From NCBI GenBank assembly GCA_005879435.1, contig VBKX01000138.1, positions 1 through 7,877 on the forward strand: a DNA stretch of 7,877 nt, in the 5' to 3' direction. The DNA comes from Deltaproteobacteria bacterium (GTDB lineage Bacteria; Desulfobacterota; Binatia; UBA9968). Position numbers and translations under genes: made by a program. This document shows positions 1 to 6,634 of the stretch, piece by piece. The notes below the pieces were generated by a model, which searched no databases, was not told the origin of the DNA, and saw nothing but the letters and a program-made list of their open reading frames with translations. Each line of letters starts with the position of its first letter. Position 1 is the first letter of the stretch.

Positions 1-624
1 TTTCTCCCATTTCTCGTAGGAGTCTTTGAGCAGCGTTCGAATATGATAGTTCAAATTGTCGCGCACGACCATCGACTTGTTGCAGTTGTCGCAGAAAATG
101 ACGTTGCCGATCACGAAGTTCTTGACGTTCTCTACCTGCACGGCATTGCACTTGAAACAGCGCAGTGGAATGTTCCAGGAGTCGATCTCCGGAAGCTGAA
201 TATAGCTAACGTCGGCCTCAGGGAATGAATCCATTGGTGCTTGGGCGAGCGGTGTGCTCGGCGCGGTGGTGGTATTAGCCGACGTGGCGGCGGCCGCAGC
301 AGCGAGAGCCTTCACGCCCGGTGCCGGTTTTCCCTCGCCTTTGCGAAATCTCGACTCGAAATTTTCCGGAAAGTTGACTTCCGGGTGTAGCTGGCGGGCG
401 CGGGCCATCAGCGCCTCTTCAGTCTCGATATTGTTCGGATCGGTGACGCAAACATCTACCGGACAAACCGCGGCACAGGCTTCGTAGTCGTGAAAGCCGA
501 CGCATTCCGTGCACAATTTTGGATCGATGACGTAGACGGGATCGCCCTGCGAGATCGCGTTGTTCGGGCACTCCGGCTCGCACGCGCCGCAATTGATGCA
601 ATCGTTCGTGATCATCGTGGCCAT
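1..624 (-). CDS. 4Fe-4S ferredoxin with C-terminal zinc-ribbon-like domain (3' end outside window)
   Basis: Translating the minus strand from the ATG at 624-622 gives 208 codons with no stop before the window edge, so the C-terminus is missing. Residues 9-19 form CxxCxxCxxxCP. Residues 38-54 form CxxC-x8-CxxxCP, the long-loop second cluster of YfhL/Allochromatium-type two-[4Fe-4S] ferredoxins, with an extra Cys at 59. Residues about 96-135 are a low-complexity Ala/Thr/Pro linker. Residues 156-159 (CFKC) and 178-181 (CDNC) form a two-knuckle metal-ribbon-like domain, followed by a charged segment. The start is supported by GGAGG nine bases upstream (635-639). Stand-alone ferredoxins of this type are usually about 80-100 residues, so the linker and second domain are an addition. 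A cytoplasmic electron-transfer role is family knowledge. A partner-binding or regulatory role for the ribbon is inference. The gene is divergent from the DUF72 gene. Confidence 0.88.
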   Translation of the reverse strand, partial: MATMITNDCINCGACEPECPNNAISQGDPVYVIDPKLCTECVGFHDYEACAAVCPVDVCVTDPNNIETEEALMARARQLHPEVNFPENFESRFRKGEGKPAPGVKALAAAAAATSANTTTAPSTPLAQAPMDSFPEADVSYIQLPEIDSWNIPLRCFKCNAVQVENVKNFVIGNVIFCDNCNKSMVVRDNLNYHIRTLLKDSYEKWEK

Positions 625-680
625 TAATCCGATCCTCCCAAAGTAAAAAAGGAAATTGAACCCAGCCTGAAAACAAGTTT

Positions 681-709
681 ATCGTAAATGATATCCGCCA
701 GCGTTGCAA
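681..709 (-). promoter_or_regulatory. possible sigma70-like promoter of the ferredoxin gene
   Basis: On the minus strand, TTGCAA (709-704; four of six matches to TTGACA) is followed after 17 bases by TACGAT (686-681; four of six matches to TATAAT). Transcription would start near 674, about 50 bases before the ferredoxin ATG and its GGAGG. Spacing is ideal but both boxes are imperfect, and TTGCAA is itself a palindrome, so chance occurrence is a real possibility. Confidence 0.3.
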
Positions 710-783
710 ATCTGCGTGCACCTGCGCCGATCTCCTCGATCAGCATCGTTGGTATTGCCGTAAAACAGCGCTAGGTTAGAACG

Positions 784-1650
784 ATGATCGGCACTTCCGG
801 CCAGTCGGCGGCGCGATTCCTGATCGGCACTTGCGGATACTCTTACCCCGGCGTCCCACCGAATGGATGGAGCGGCGTGTTCTATCCGAAGAGCGGGGCG
901 AAGCGGGTCGACGAGCTCGAATATTACGCGTTGTATTTCAATTCCGTCGAGATCAATTCCACTTTCTATCGCCCGCCAAGTGCCGAAATGGCGAAAGGGT
1001 GGGCGGAGCGAACGCCGCCGGGATTCGTTTTTGCCGTAAAAGTCTGGCAGAAATTCACCCACCCCACCCAGCTGGGCGGCGAGGCGATGATGACCAAGGA
1101 GCCGTGGGAGCGCTTTGATTCTCAAGATGTCGAGCGCTTCAGCGCGGGGATTCAGCCGTTGGCTGAGGCTGGCAAACTCGGCCCGTTGCTCCTTCAATAC
1201 CCGGCAAGCTTCGTTTGCGACGCTACGACTCTTGAGCGGCTTGCAGTGGTTCTCTCGGCGTTCGAGAAGTATCCCAAAGCGGTTGAGTTGCGCCATCACA
1301 GCTGGAGCGACGAACCGGAACGATTTCACGAGGTTCTTGCCCGTTACGGCGCAGCCTGGGCGTTTATCGATGAGCCTAAATTCTCCACGTCCGTAAGGCA
1401 GGAGATTGCCGCCGATGGCGTTCTTTCATACATCCGTTTACACGGGCGCAATCAGCAAAAGTGGTGGAAGCACCAAGATGCCTGGGAGAGATACGATTAC
1501 TTTTATGCGGGTGAGAATATTCGCCGTCTGGCTGCTCGCCTGAAAGAGCTTGCGGGTAAGTCTCCAGTTACTAAGTTCCACGTATTTTTTAACAATCACG
1601 CGCGGGGGCAAGCTTTTGTCGGGGGAGAAGACAACGGTGGACCTGTGTGA
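784..1650 (+). CDS. DUF72 (YecE-like) domain protein
   Basis: The 288-residue product carries the DUF72 landmarks in order: GTCGYSYP (15-22) and FYP (33-35) at the N-terminus; NSVEINSTFYRPP (53-65); FVFAVKVWQKFTH (81-93); LLQYPASF (136-143); VELRHHSW (167-174); YIRLHGRN (216-223); FFNNHARGQA (268-277). The family is a predicted TIM-barrel protein of uncertain biochemical function, so no reaction is assigned. The ATG at 784 places the first motif at the usual distance from the start; the ribosome site is weak (AGG near 774). After RGQA the family normally continues with an NA-x-x-L helix, but here the frame reads a short Gly-rich tail and stops, so the C-terminus looks altered. The gene converges on gloA with only a short gap. 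Confidence 0.88.
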   Translation: MIGTSGQSAARFLIGTCGYSYPGVPPNGWSGVFYPKSGAKRVDELEYYALYFNSVEINSTFYRPPSAEMAKGWAERTPPGFVFAVKVWQKFTHPTQLGGEAMMTKEPWERFDSQDVERFSAGIQPLAEAGKLGPLLLQYPASFVCDATTLERLAVVLSAFEKYPKAVELRHHSWSDEPERFHEVLARYGAAWAFIDEPKFSTSVRQEIAADGVLSYIRLHGRNQQKWWKHQDAWERYDYFYAGENIRRLAARLKELAGKSPVTKFHVFFNNHARGQAFVGGEDNGGPV

Positions 1651-1663
1651 GTTAGGGAGCCGG

Positions 1664-2074
1664 TTAGAGAATTACACGCGCGGCGTATGCCGGGTGAGAT
1701 CCACTAATTCTATCTTGTAGCCGTTTGGGTCCTCGATGAATGCGATGGGGGGTGCTGCCATGTGCCATGGGGCCCGGTTCGCGCACGATTTTCGCGCCTC
1801 GGGCGCGGAGCTCATCGCAGGTCTTGTAGATATCGTCCACGCCCAAAGCCAGATGCCCGAAAGCGTTGCCCAAATCGTAAAGATGAGTGTCCCAATTATA
1901 CGTCAGTTCCACGACCGTGTTATCGCCTTCGTCGCCGTAACCGACAAAGGCCAGGGTGAACTTGCCGGACGGATATTCGCTTTTGCGCAGCAGTTTCATA
2001 CCCAAGACATCACAATAAAACTTGATCGATTCATCCAGATTATTGACTCGGATCATCGTATGGAGAAACTTCAT
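1664..2074 (-). pseudogene. gloA: glyoxalase I (lactoylglutathione lyase), frameshifted near the 3' end
   Basis: GloA isomerises the hemithioacetal of methylglyoxal and glutathione to S-lactoylglutathione in the cytoplasm. The start is firm: AAGGAGG (2086-2080) lies five bases before the ATG. Three metal ligands of the well-studied E. coli enzyme sit at identical numbers: H5 (LHTMIRV), E56 (VVELTYNW) and H74 (FGHLAL). After GPMAHGSTP (about residue 109) the open frame becomes unrelated sequence and ends at 1664, giving 136 residues. Removing one base from the run of six G at 1747-1752 (C on the coding strand) restores IAFIEDPNGYKIEL and puts the fourth ligand exactly at E122. That frame stops at 1672-1674 and gives 133 residues, the normal family length. 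As written, the product lacks one metal ligand and should be inactive. A sequencing or assembly slip in the homopolymer is as likely as a real mutation. Confidence 0.93.
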
Positions 2075-2128
2075 AGTATCCTCCTTCCGCGGTATCTGAG
2101 CTTCGTACGGGGTTAGTTTTTGCGAGTG

Positions 2129-2138
2129 GGCTTAAGCC
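2129..2138. promoter_or_regulatory. 10-bp palindrome GGCTTAAGCC in the divergent intergenic region
   Basis: A perfect palindrome lies between gloA and the substrate-binding protein gene, about 55 bases upstream of the gloA start. A second short symmetric element, CTGCG-N4-CGCAG, is at 2195-2208. Either could be a regulator site, but short palindromes are common by chance and no regulator gene lies nearby. Confidence 0.2.
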
Positions 2139-2244
2139 GGACTGAGATAAACGCGTCGTAAAACCCACGATCTGCTCTTATTTAAACTTAACAACTGCGA
2201 TCGCGCAGCAGCAACAAGCGCGTGTCGGCGAAGTTGTTGGCTAC

Positions 2245-2273
2245 TTGGCGGGTGCGCCAAACTGGGTTATGAT
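2245..2273 (+). promoter_or_regulatory. sigma70-like promoter giving a near-leaderless mRNA, with overlapping inverted repeat
   Basis: TTGGCG (2245-2250; four of six matches to TTGACA) and TATGAT (2268-2273; five of six matches to TATAAT) are separated by exactly 17 bases. The expected start, about seven bases past the -10 box, falls at 2279-2280, on the ATG of the substrate-binding protein. No Shine-Dalgarno sequence precedes that ATG, which agrees with a leaderless transcript. The -35 box is also the left arm of a perfect inverted repeat, TTGGCG-N4-CGCCAA (2245-2260), whose right arm occupies the spacer: the geometry of a repressor operator. Confidence 0.45.
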
Positions 2274-2278
2274 CAATC

Positions 2279-3307
2279 ATGCTTAATTCACAATCTTTAA
2301 GTCGCCAAAATTTCTTCATTACTTTGGGTCTCGCGTTGGCTATGGCTTTAATCGCCCTCAATCAAGCCGGCGCTGCGGAGGACGTGAGGAAGTTGCGATT
2401 AGCCTACTCCGGCTGGGAAATCGGCACCGCCGTGGCCTACATCGGAGTCGACGCGGGACTTTTCAAAAAACACGGACTCGAAATTGAAGAGCTGCCGATC
2501 CGGGACACTCTTACGGCAGGCGTGCAATCCCTCATCGGCGTGGATCTATTGATTGGATTTGGCAATCCTTTGGCCGTTCTTCAACCGGTCGCCAATGGTT
2601 CTGACATCACGGTGATCGGCTCCCATGTCAGTTTCGATCAGTACGGTATGGGCGTGGGTTCGACGATTGGCTCGCTCAAGGATCTGAAAGGAAAAAAGGT
2701 CGGCGTGTCGGCTTTAGGGGCACGATCGGATCTGGTCGCGCGCGTCATTCTTCGCCGCGCCGGATTGGATCCGTCGAAAGATGTCGAGATGGTCGCCGCT
2801 GGCTTGGCCCCCGCGAGAGCTCTCGCGTTGTCAAAGAATCTTGTCCAGGGCGTGCCTCTCAATCAAGAAGTCGCCGGTGAAGCGCAGAAGCTGGGAATCA
2901 AGATCCTCGAAATGAAATCGGTGCCGGTGGTGACGGATTTGTTATTGACGACCCGTTCCTTTATTAAACGAGAAGAGATAACGATACGGCGATTCATGCA
3001 GGGGTATGCAGCGGCGATCCAATTTTTTGTCTCTAAAAGGGATGCCAGCTTGTCCATCCTCAAGAAATATTTTCCCGGTAATCAAGCCGTCAGCGTCGAT
3101 ACCATGTACGATGCCTTTTCGGCGCAACTGCGGCCATTGCCGGAGCTGAATAGCGAAGCGCTTCAGGCTCTCGTGGACGTCGGCGCGGCGGTTGACCAGC
3201 GCACGAAAAATCTCAAACCCGCTGATATCATCGAACCGCGCTTTTTTGATGAGCTCAAAAATAGTCAGTTTTTGAAAGATCTCTACATCGAAAAAGTAAG
3301 TCTCTAA
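2279..3307 (+). CDS. ABC transporter substrate-binding protein, NMT1/SsuA-TauA-like, with signal peptide
   Basis: The 342-residue product has a Sec signal peptide: a short polar N-region with R9, a hydrophobic core at about 12-28, and a likely cleavage after AGAA (33) before EDVRKLRLAY. The mature N-terminus (LRLAYSGWEIGTAVAYIGVDAGLFKKHGLEIE, residues 39-70) is the typical NMT1/THI5-like start of periplasmic binding proteins for sulfonates, taurine, nitrate or pyrimidine precursors. LKDLKGKKVGVS (133-144) is the second lobe-hinge signature. It should act in the periplasm, handing a small solute to an ABC importer. No permease or ATPase gene is next to it, so it is an orphan component here. 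Such orphan proteins are abundant in some soil lineages and their ligands cannot be read from sequence. The downstream genes suggest an organic acid or amide, which is inference. Confidence 0.87.
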   Translation: MLNSQSLSRQNFFITLGLALAMALIALNQAGAAEDVRKLRLAYSGWEIGTAVAYIGVDAGLFKKHGLEIEELPIRDTLTAGVQSLIGVDLLIGFGNPLAVLQPVANGSDITVIGSHVSFDQYGMGVGSTIGSLKDLKGKKVGVSALGARSDLVARVILRRAGLDPSKDVEMVAAGLAPARALALSKNLVQGVPLNQEVAGEAQKLGIKILEMKSVPVVTDLLLTTRSFIKREEITIRRFMQGYAAAIQFFVSKRDASLSILKKYFPGNQAVSVDTMYDAFSAQLRPLPELNSEALQALVDVGAAVDQRTKNLKPADIIEPRFFDELKNSQFLKDLYIEKVSL

Positions 3308-3344
3308 GTCAGCGCCCACCAAATCATTTACGACTCCCGGGTGC

Positions 3345-3374
3345 GGCGCAAAACCGACGATACGGTTTTGCGCC
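3345..3374 (+). terminator. perfect 12-bp stem hairpin after the binding-protein gene
   Basis: GGCGCAAAACCG (3345-3356) and CGGTTTTGCGCC (3363-3374) are exact reverse complements around a six-base loop, ACGATA. The hairpin starts 37 bases after the stop of the binding-protein gene and lies 83 bases before the SDR start. There is no U-tract after the stem, so it is not a classical intrinsic terminator. It could be a 3'-end stabiliser that keeps binding-protein mRNA more abundant than the downstream message, as intercistronic stems do in some ABC operons, or a factor-dependent end. Confidence 0.5.
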
Positions 3375-3457
3375 TGTCACACCGGTCAACCGATGTGTCT
3401 GGAACTTTCGCGGGGCATCTGCTATGCACCGGGAAAGAAATCATAGCGGAGGAATCA

Positions 3458-4156
3458 ATGAGACTAAAAGATCAAGTCGCCATCGTTACTGGCGCGGGCC
3501 GCAATATAGGTGAAGATATCAGCAAGTTGTTTGTCGCAGAAGGCGCTAAAGTCGCCGTCGTCGACTTGGACCCGGGAAGAGGTAGCAGCGTGGCCGCGGA
3601 CATCAATTCCAAAAGCCCGGGCAAGGCGATATCCGTCGTCTGCGACGTTGCTTCACCGTCGTCCGTCGACAGCATGGTGGCGACCGTGGTGAAGCAATTC
3701 GGCGGCGTGGATATCTTAGTCAACAACGCCGCATGGACGGATCATAAAACGCTTTTCGATATCAGCGAAGAAGAATGGGATCGAGTCATGAATGTTTGCC
3801 TGAGGAGCGTTTGGTATTGTACTCGGGCAGCCGCCAAAGCGATGATCGATCAAAAGCGCCATGGCAAAATTATCAACATTGCTTCCACATCCGGCCACTG
3901 GGGCCGCAAAGAGGCAACCGCGTATACCACGGCGAAGGCGGGCGTGCTGAATCTTACTCGTTCCATCGCCGTACAGCTGGCGCCGGAAGGGATTCGAGTG
4001 AATTCGATTTCCCCTAATCGCATCGGCTCGCCTGTCGGGCAGCAGGACGTGCCGGAAAATCGCTTCGTTAAAAATCTCGCGGGACGGCGCGGCGTGCCGA
4101 TGGATATCGCCAAAGCGGCGGTTTTTCTCGCCTGCGATGAATCCGATTTTATTTAA
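3458..4156 (+). CDS. short-chain dehydrogenase/reductase (SDR), premature stop before the last motif
   Basis: The start at 3458 is chosen because GGAGG (3448-3452) lies five bases upstream and the protein then begins MRLKDQVAIVTGAG, the standard classical-SDR opening; an in-frame ATG at 3341 adds 39 unrelated residues. Visible features are the TGAGRNIG nucleotide-binding motif (11-18), D36 after the second strand (suggesting NAD(H) preference), VDILVNNAA (84-92), N112, S143, Y156 and K160 (the catalytic tetrad), and ISPNRIGSPV after the fifth strand region. It should oxidise or reduce an alcohol/ketone; the substrate is unknown. The frame ends at TAA (4154-4156) after DESDFI. The same frame continues AVDLPVDGGALAIRD to TAG (4202-4204), giving 248 residues, the usual family size and ending with the conserved VDGG. 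The stop therefore removes the last strand and VDGG motif. A single CAA, GAA or AAA to TAA change would explain it. Confidence 0.9.
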   Translation: MRLKDQVAIVTGAGRNIGEDISKLFVAEGAKVAVVDLDPGRGSSVAADINSKSPGKAISVVCDVASPSSVDSMVATVVKQFGGVDILVNNAAWTDHKTLFDISEEEWDRVMNVCLRSVWYCTRAAAKAMIDQKRHGKIINIASTSGHWGRKEATAYTTAKAGVLNLTRSIAVQLAPEGIRVNSISPNRIGSPVGQQDVPENRFVKNLAGRRGVPMDIAKAAVFLACDESDFI

Positions 4157-4333
4157 GCCGTTGACCTGCCCGTGGACGGGGGCGCGCTGGCGATCCGCGA
4201 TTAGCTAAGATTTGCTGTTACGACAAGGGCAGTGCGGAATGGAAGTTCTTCGCTGCCTTTGCATTTTCTCGAAGCTGCTTAGATAGTTTCTCGTTTCTTC
4301 AGATCGGTTCGTTGCTGTGAAAGGATCTCGATC

Positions 4334-5401
4334 ATGGGCGAAGTTTCATCGGATTCACATCCCCACCCAATCAATTCACTCATTCATGTCGACGCGACGT
4401 TGCGTTCGACTCCCGATACCGTTCTTTGGGGTTACATCGCCGCCAATCTGCCGCCGGCGCTGACGATCAAGTCCGGGCAGATCGTCGAGATCGAAGCGCT
4501 GTCGCATCAGGGGCTGACGACCAACAAAGATCCGGAGAAATTCTTCGACGCTTACGGCATCCCGAATCATGAAGTGCTCACCGATGCCAAAACGATTTAT
4601 GCGGAAGTGAAGCGTCCCAAAGGCGCGAGCGTGCATATCCTCACGGGGCCGATTTACATCGAAGGCGCGGACCTGGGGGACACGCTGGAAGTGCGGGTCA
4701 TCGACATCAAGTTTCGTGTGCCTTATGGCGTCAACAACACCGGACCGGGCAAAGGCGTGTTGCCGAAGCTATTAAAAGAGCCAGCGGCGAAGCTGATCCG
4801 CATCGATCTTGAGAGACGCGTGGCATTGTTTTCCGATGACATTCAAATTCCTCTCAATCCTTTCATGGGCATCATGGCGGTGTCGCCGCCGACGAGCTTG
4901 GGCATGGTATCGTCGACGCCGCCGGGAGCGTGGGGCGGAAACATCGATCTCAAATTCACGGGAATCGGCGCATCGCTGTTTCTACCGGTGTTCAATAGGG
5001 GCGGCCAGTTTTTCACCGGCGACGGCCATGCCGTGCAGGGCGACGGCGAGGTTGACGGCGGCGCGATCGAAATCTCGCTCAAACCGACGCTGCAGTTCAT
5101 CGTCCACAAGGGCAAGACGATCAAACAGCCGCGGGTCGAAACCGCGACGGATTATCTGACCACCGGATTGAGCACCGACTTGAACGAAGCGACGCGGATC
5201 GCGTTGCAGGAAGCCATCGATTTCCTGCAAGAGGAGAAGCATATGAGTGCTGCTGACGCTTATGCGCTAGCGAGCCTAGCCATCGATCTTGGTATCGGCG
5301 AAGCGGTCGACATCGTCAATCTGGTCTACGCGAAAATTCCCGGTTCCTCGGGTTCGGCTGAAATGCCAGTCGCGCTATGTCGGACATCGCCCGAGCCTTG
5401 A
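4334..5401 (+). CDS. acetamidase/formamidase family protein
   Basis: The 355-residue product matches the FmdA/AmdA family, which hydrolyses short amides such as formamide or acetamide to the acid and ammonia. Recognisable blocks are TPDTVLWGYIAANLPPALTI (26-45), HILTGPIYIEGADLGDTLEV (101-120), the SPPTSLGMVSSTPPGAWGGN block (184-203), and GDGHAVQGDGE (229-239), the family's most characteristic motif. IDLGIGEAVDIVNLVYAKIP (to residue 336) is the usual C-terminal strand-helix. The last 19 residues (337-355) are Ser/Pro-rich and do not resemble the usual short Phe- or Lys-ended tail. AAAGGA (4320-4325) lies eight bases before the ATG. No signal peptide is seen, so it should be cytoplasmic. The bicupin gene follows after 52 bases, probably in the same transcript. 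The true substrate may differ from simple amides, since distant members are poorly characterised. Confidence 0.9.
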   Translation: MGEVSSDSHPHPINSLIHVDATLRSTPDTVLWGYIAANLPPALTIKSGQIVEIEALSHQGLTTNKDPEKFFDAYGIPNHEVLTDAKTIYAEVKRPKGASVHILTGPIYIEGADLGDTLEVRVIDIKFRVPYGVNNTGPGKGVLPKLLKEPAAKLIRIDLERRVALFSDDIQIPLNPFMGIMAVSPPTSLGMVSSTPPGAWGGNIDLKFTGIGASLFLPVFNRGGQFFTGDGHAVQGDGEVDGGAIEISLKPTLQFIVHKGKTIKQPRVETATDYLTTGLSTDLNEATRIALQEAIDFLQEEKHMSAADAYALASLAIDLGIGEAVDIVNLVYAKIPGSSGSAEMPVALCRTSPEP

Positions 5402-5453
5402 GATCGCACTCAATTCAGCGATAGATAAGGGCAAGTTCATCAAGGAGAAAGTC

Positions 5454-6545
5454 ATGGACATCGCGCCGCTTAATCAAAAAACCGGTTACGTACGTTGGAT
5501 GAAAAACCAAGGACTGCCCATTCACGCGGGTCATGGCATGGCCGATCTGCGGGCGCTGGAGGTGCGGCCGCATGCGCGCTTGGGCGGCCAGGCCGCATTT
5601 ATTCAACTGCACGGCATGCAAGGGATCACCGGCGGGTACATCGGCGAGATTCCGCCGGGCGACGCGCTCAAGGCGGAACGGCATCTGTACGAAGAAGTCA
5701 TTTGCATCCTGAACGGCCAAGGCGCGACGGAGTTGTGGGACGACCATGGTCACAAGAAAATGTTCGAATGGAACAAATGGAGCCTTTTTGCGCCGCCGTT
5801 GAACACCACGCATCGCTTGCTCAACGGCTCGCGCGAGCCCGTGCGCTTTCTTGCCGTGACCAACGCGCCGCTCGCGTTCGATATTTATCGCGACGAGAAC
5901 TTTGTTTTCAACTGCCCATACAGTTTCAAGGATCGCTATTACGGCGAGGAGGACTATTTTGAAGTCGGCAAGAAGCGCTACGTAAGCGGTTTGATCAATA
6001 TCTGGGAGACCAATTTCATTCCTGATATCAAATCGGCGATGCTCGAAAGCCTGGAAGTCAAAGGCGCGGGCTTGCGCTTGGCGCAGTTTGAAATGTCAGG
6101 GAATGCCTTGGTTGGCCATCTCGGCGAGTGGCCAGTGGGTAAGTATCACAAGGCGCACCATCACGGACCGGGCGCGATCATCGTCGGTACGCAATCGGTT
6201 GGTTACGTTTTGCTGTGGCACAAACAGTGGGGCATGCATCCGTACACGGACGGCCACGAGGACAAAGTCATCGATATCAAGTGGGGCGAGGCGAGCATTT
6301 ATTGCCCGCCCGGCGATTGGTTCCACCAGCATTTCAACACGGGCAAAGAGCCGGCGCGTCACCTGGCGGTGCGCTACGGCAGCCGCATTCATCCGCTCGG
6401 CTTCAAAGTCTCGCACCAGAAAACCGACGACGACGTGTTTCGCAGCGTCGACGAAGGCGGTTGGATGATTACCTATGAAAACGAAGACCCGGAAATCCCC
6501 AAACGCTACCAGGCGGCGCTCAGGGCGAACGGAGTCGTCTCTTAG
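5454..6545 (+). CDS. bicupin (two-cupin-domain) protein, possibly a dioxygenase
   Basis: The start at 5454 follows AAGGAG (5442-5447) by six bases; a longer in-frame reading from 5289 overlaps the amidase gene and adds 55 unrelated residues. The 363-residue product has two cupin barrels. The first (about 35-150) contains PPGDALKAERHLYEEVICILNGQG (67-90) and H120 in the second cupin motif. Here the usual HxH is E75-x-H77, with E81 as the acidic ligand. The second (about 205-320) contains YHKAHHHGPGAIIVGTQSVGYVLLW (231-255), with H232 and H235-H237, and PPGDWFHQHFNTG (285-297), with H291 and H293. The double-barrel layout resembles gentisate-type ring-cleaving dioxygenases and related bicupins, but no specific subfamily signature was recognised, so enzyme activity is an inference. 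It lies between an amidase and a UbiD-type gene, which fits aromatic-compound metabolism. Confidence 0.85.
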   Translation: MDIAPLNQKTGYVRWMKNQGLPIHAGHGMADLRALEVRPHARLGGQAAFIQLHGMQGITGGYIGEIPPGDALKAERHLYEEVICILNGQGATELWDDHGHKKMFEWNKWSLFAPPLNTTHRLLNGSREPVRFLAVTNAPLAFDIYRDENFVFNCPYSFKDRYYGEEDYFEVGKKRYVSGLINIWETNFIPDIKSAMLESLEVKGAGLRLAQFEMSGNALVGHLGEWPVGKYHKAHHHGPGAIIVGTQSVGYVLLWHKQWGMHPYTDGHEDKVIDIKWGEASIYCPPGDWFHQHFNTGKEPARHLAVRYGSRIHPLGFKVSHQKTDDDVFRSVDEGGWMITYENEDPEIPKRYQAALRANGVVS

Positions 6546-6551
6546 AATAAG

Positions 6552-6587
6552 GTTTCAATCGTTCCAACAGTTTCAATCGTTTCAGCC
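6552..6587 (+). repeat. left arm: four tandem 9-bp repeats, consensus GTTYCANNN
   Basis: Four head-to-tail nonamers fill 36 bases: GTTTCAATC (6552-6560), GTTCCAACA (6561-6569), GTTTCAATC (6570-6578) and GTTTCAGCC (6579-6587), followed by a further GTT. The first six bases are nearly constant and the last three vary. The array starts six bases after the bicupin stop. Confidence 0.85.
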
Positions 6588-6634
6588 GTTGATATCGGAA
6601 AGAATCGGGAGGGAGAGCCTTTCGATGCTCTGAA

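Noticed and set aside
625..783. tRNA or small RNA in the ferredoxin/DUF72 gap
   Set aside because: No cloverleaf or strong terminator hairpin was seen; only a weak promoter candidate for the ferredoxin gene.
679..1329. 216-residue minus-strand open frame
   Set aside because: It lies opposite the DUF72 gene, is Arg-rich and resembles no family, as expected for an antisense frame in GC-rich DNA.
1736..2116. 126-residue plus-strand open frame opposite gloA
   Set aside because: The minus strand encodes an unmistakable GloA with its metal ligands; the plus frame shows no family features.
3341..3457. Longer SDR start at 3341 (39 extra residues)
   Set aside because: The extension crosses the perfect hairpin, has no ribosome site and no resemblance to SDRs; the ATG at 3458 has GGAGG and begins the family sequence.
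4205..4333. Possible small gene or promoter between SDR and amidase
   Set aside because: No open frame with a ribosome site and no convincing -10/-35 pair were seen in these 129 bases.
5289..5453. Longer bicupin start at 5289 (55 extra residues)
   Set aside because: It overlaps the end of the amidase gene in another frame, and the ATG at 5454 has a clear AAGGAG.
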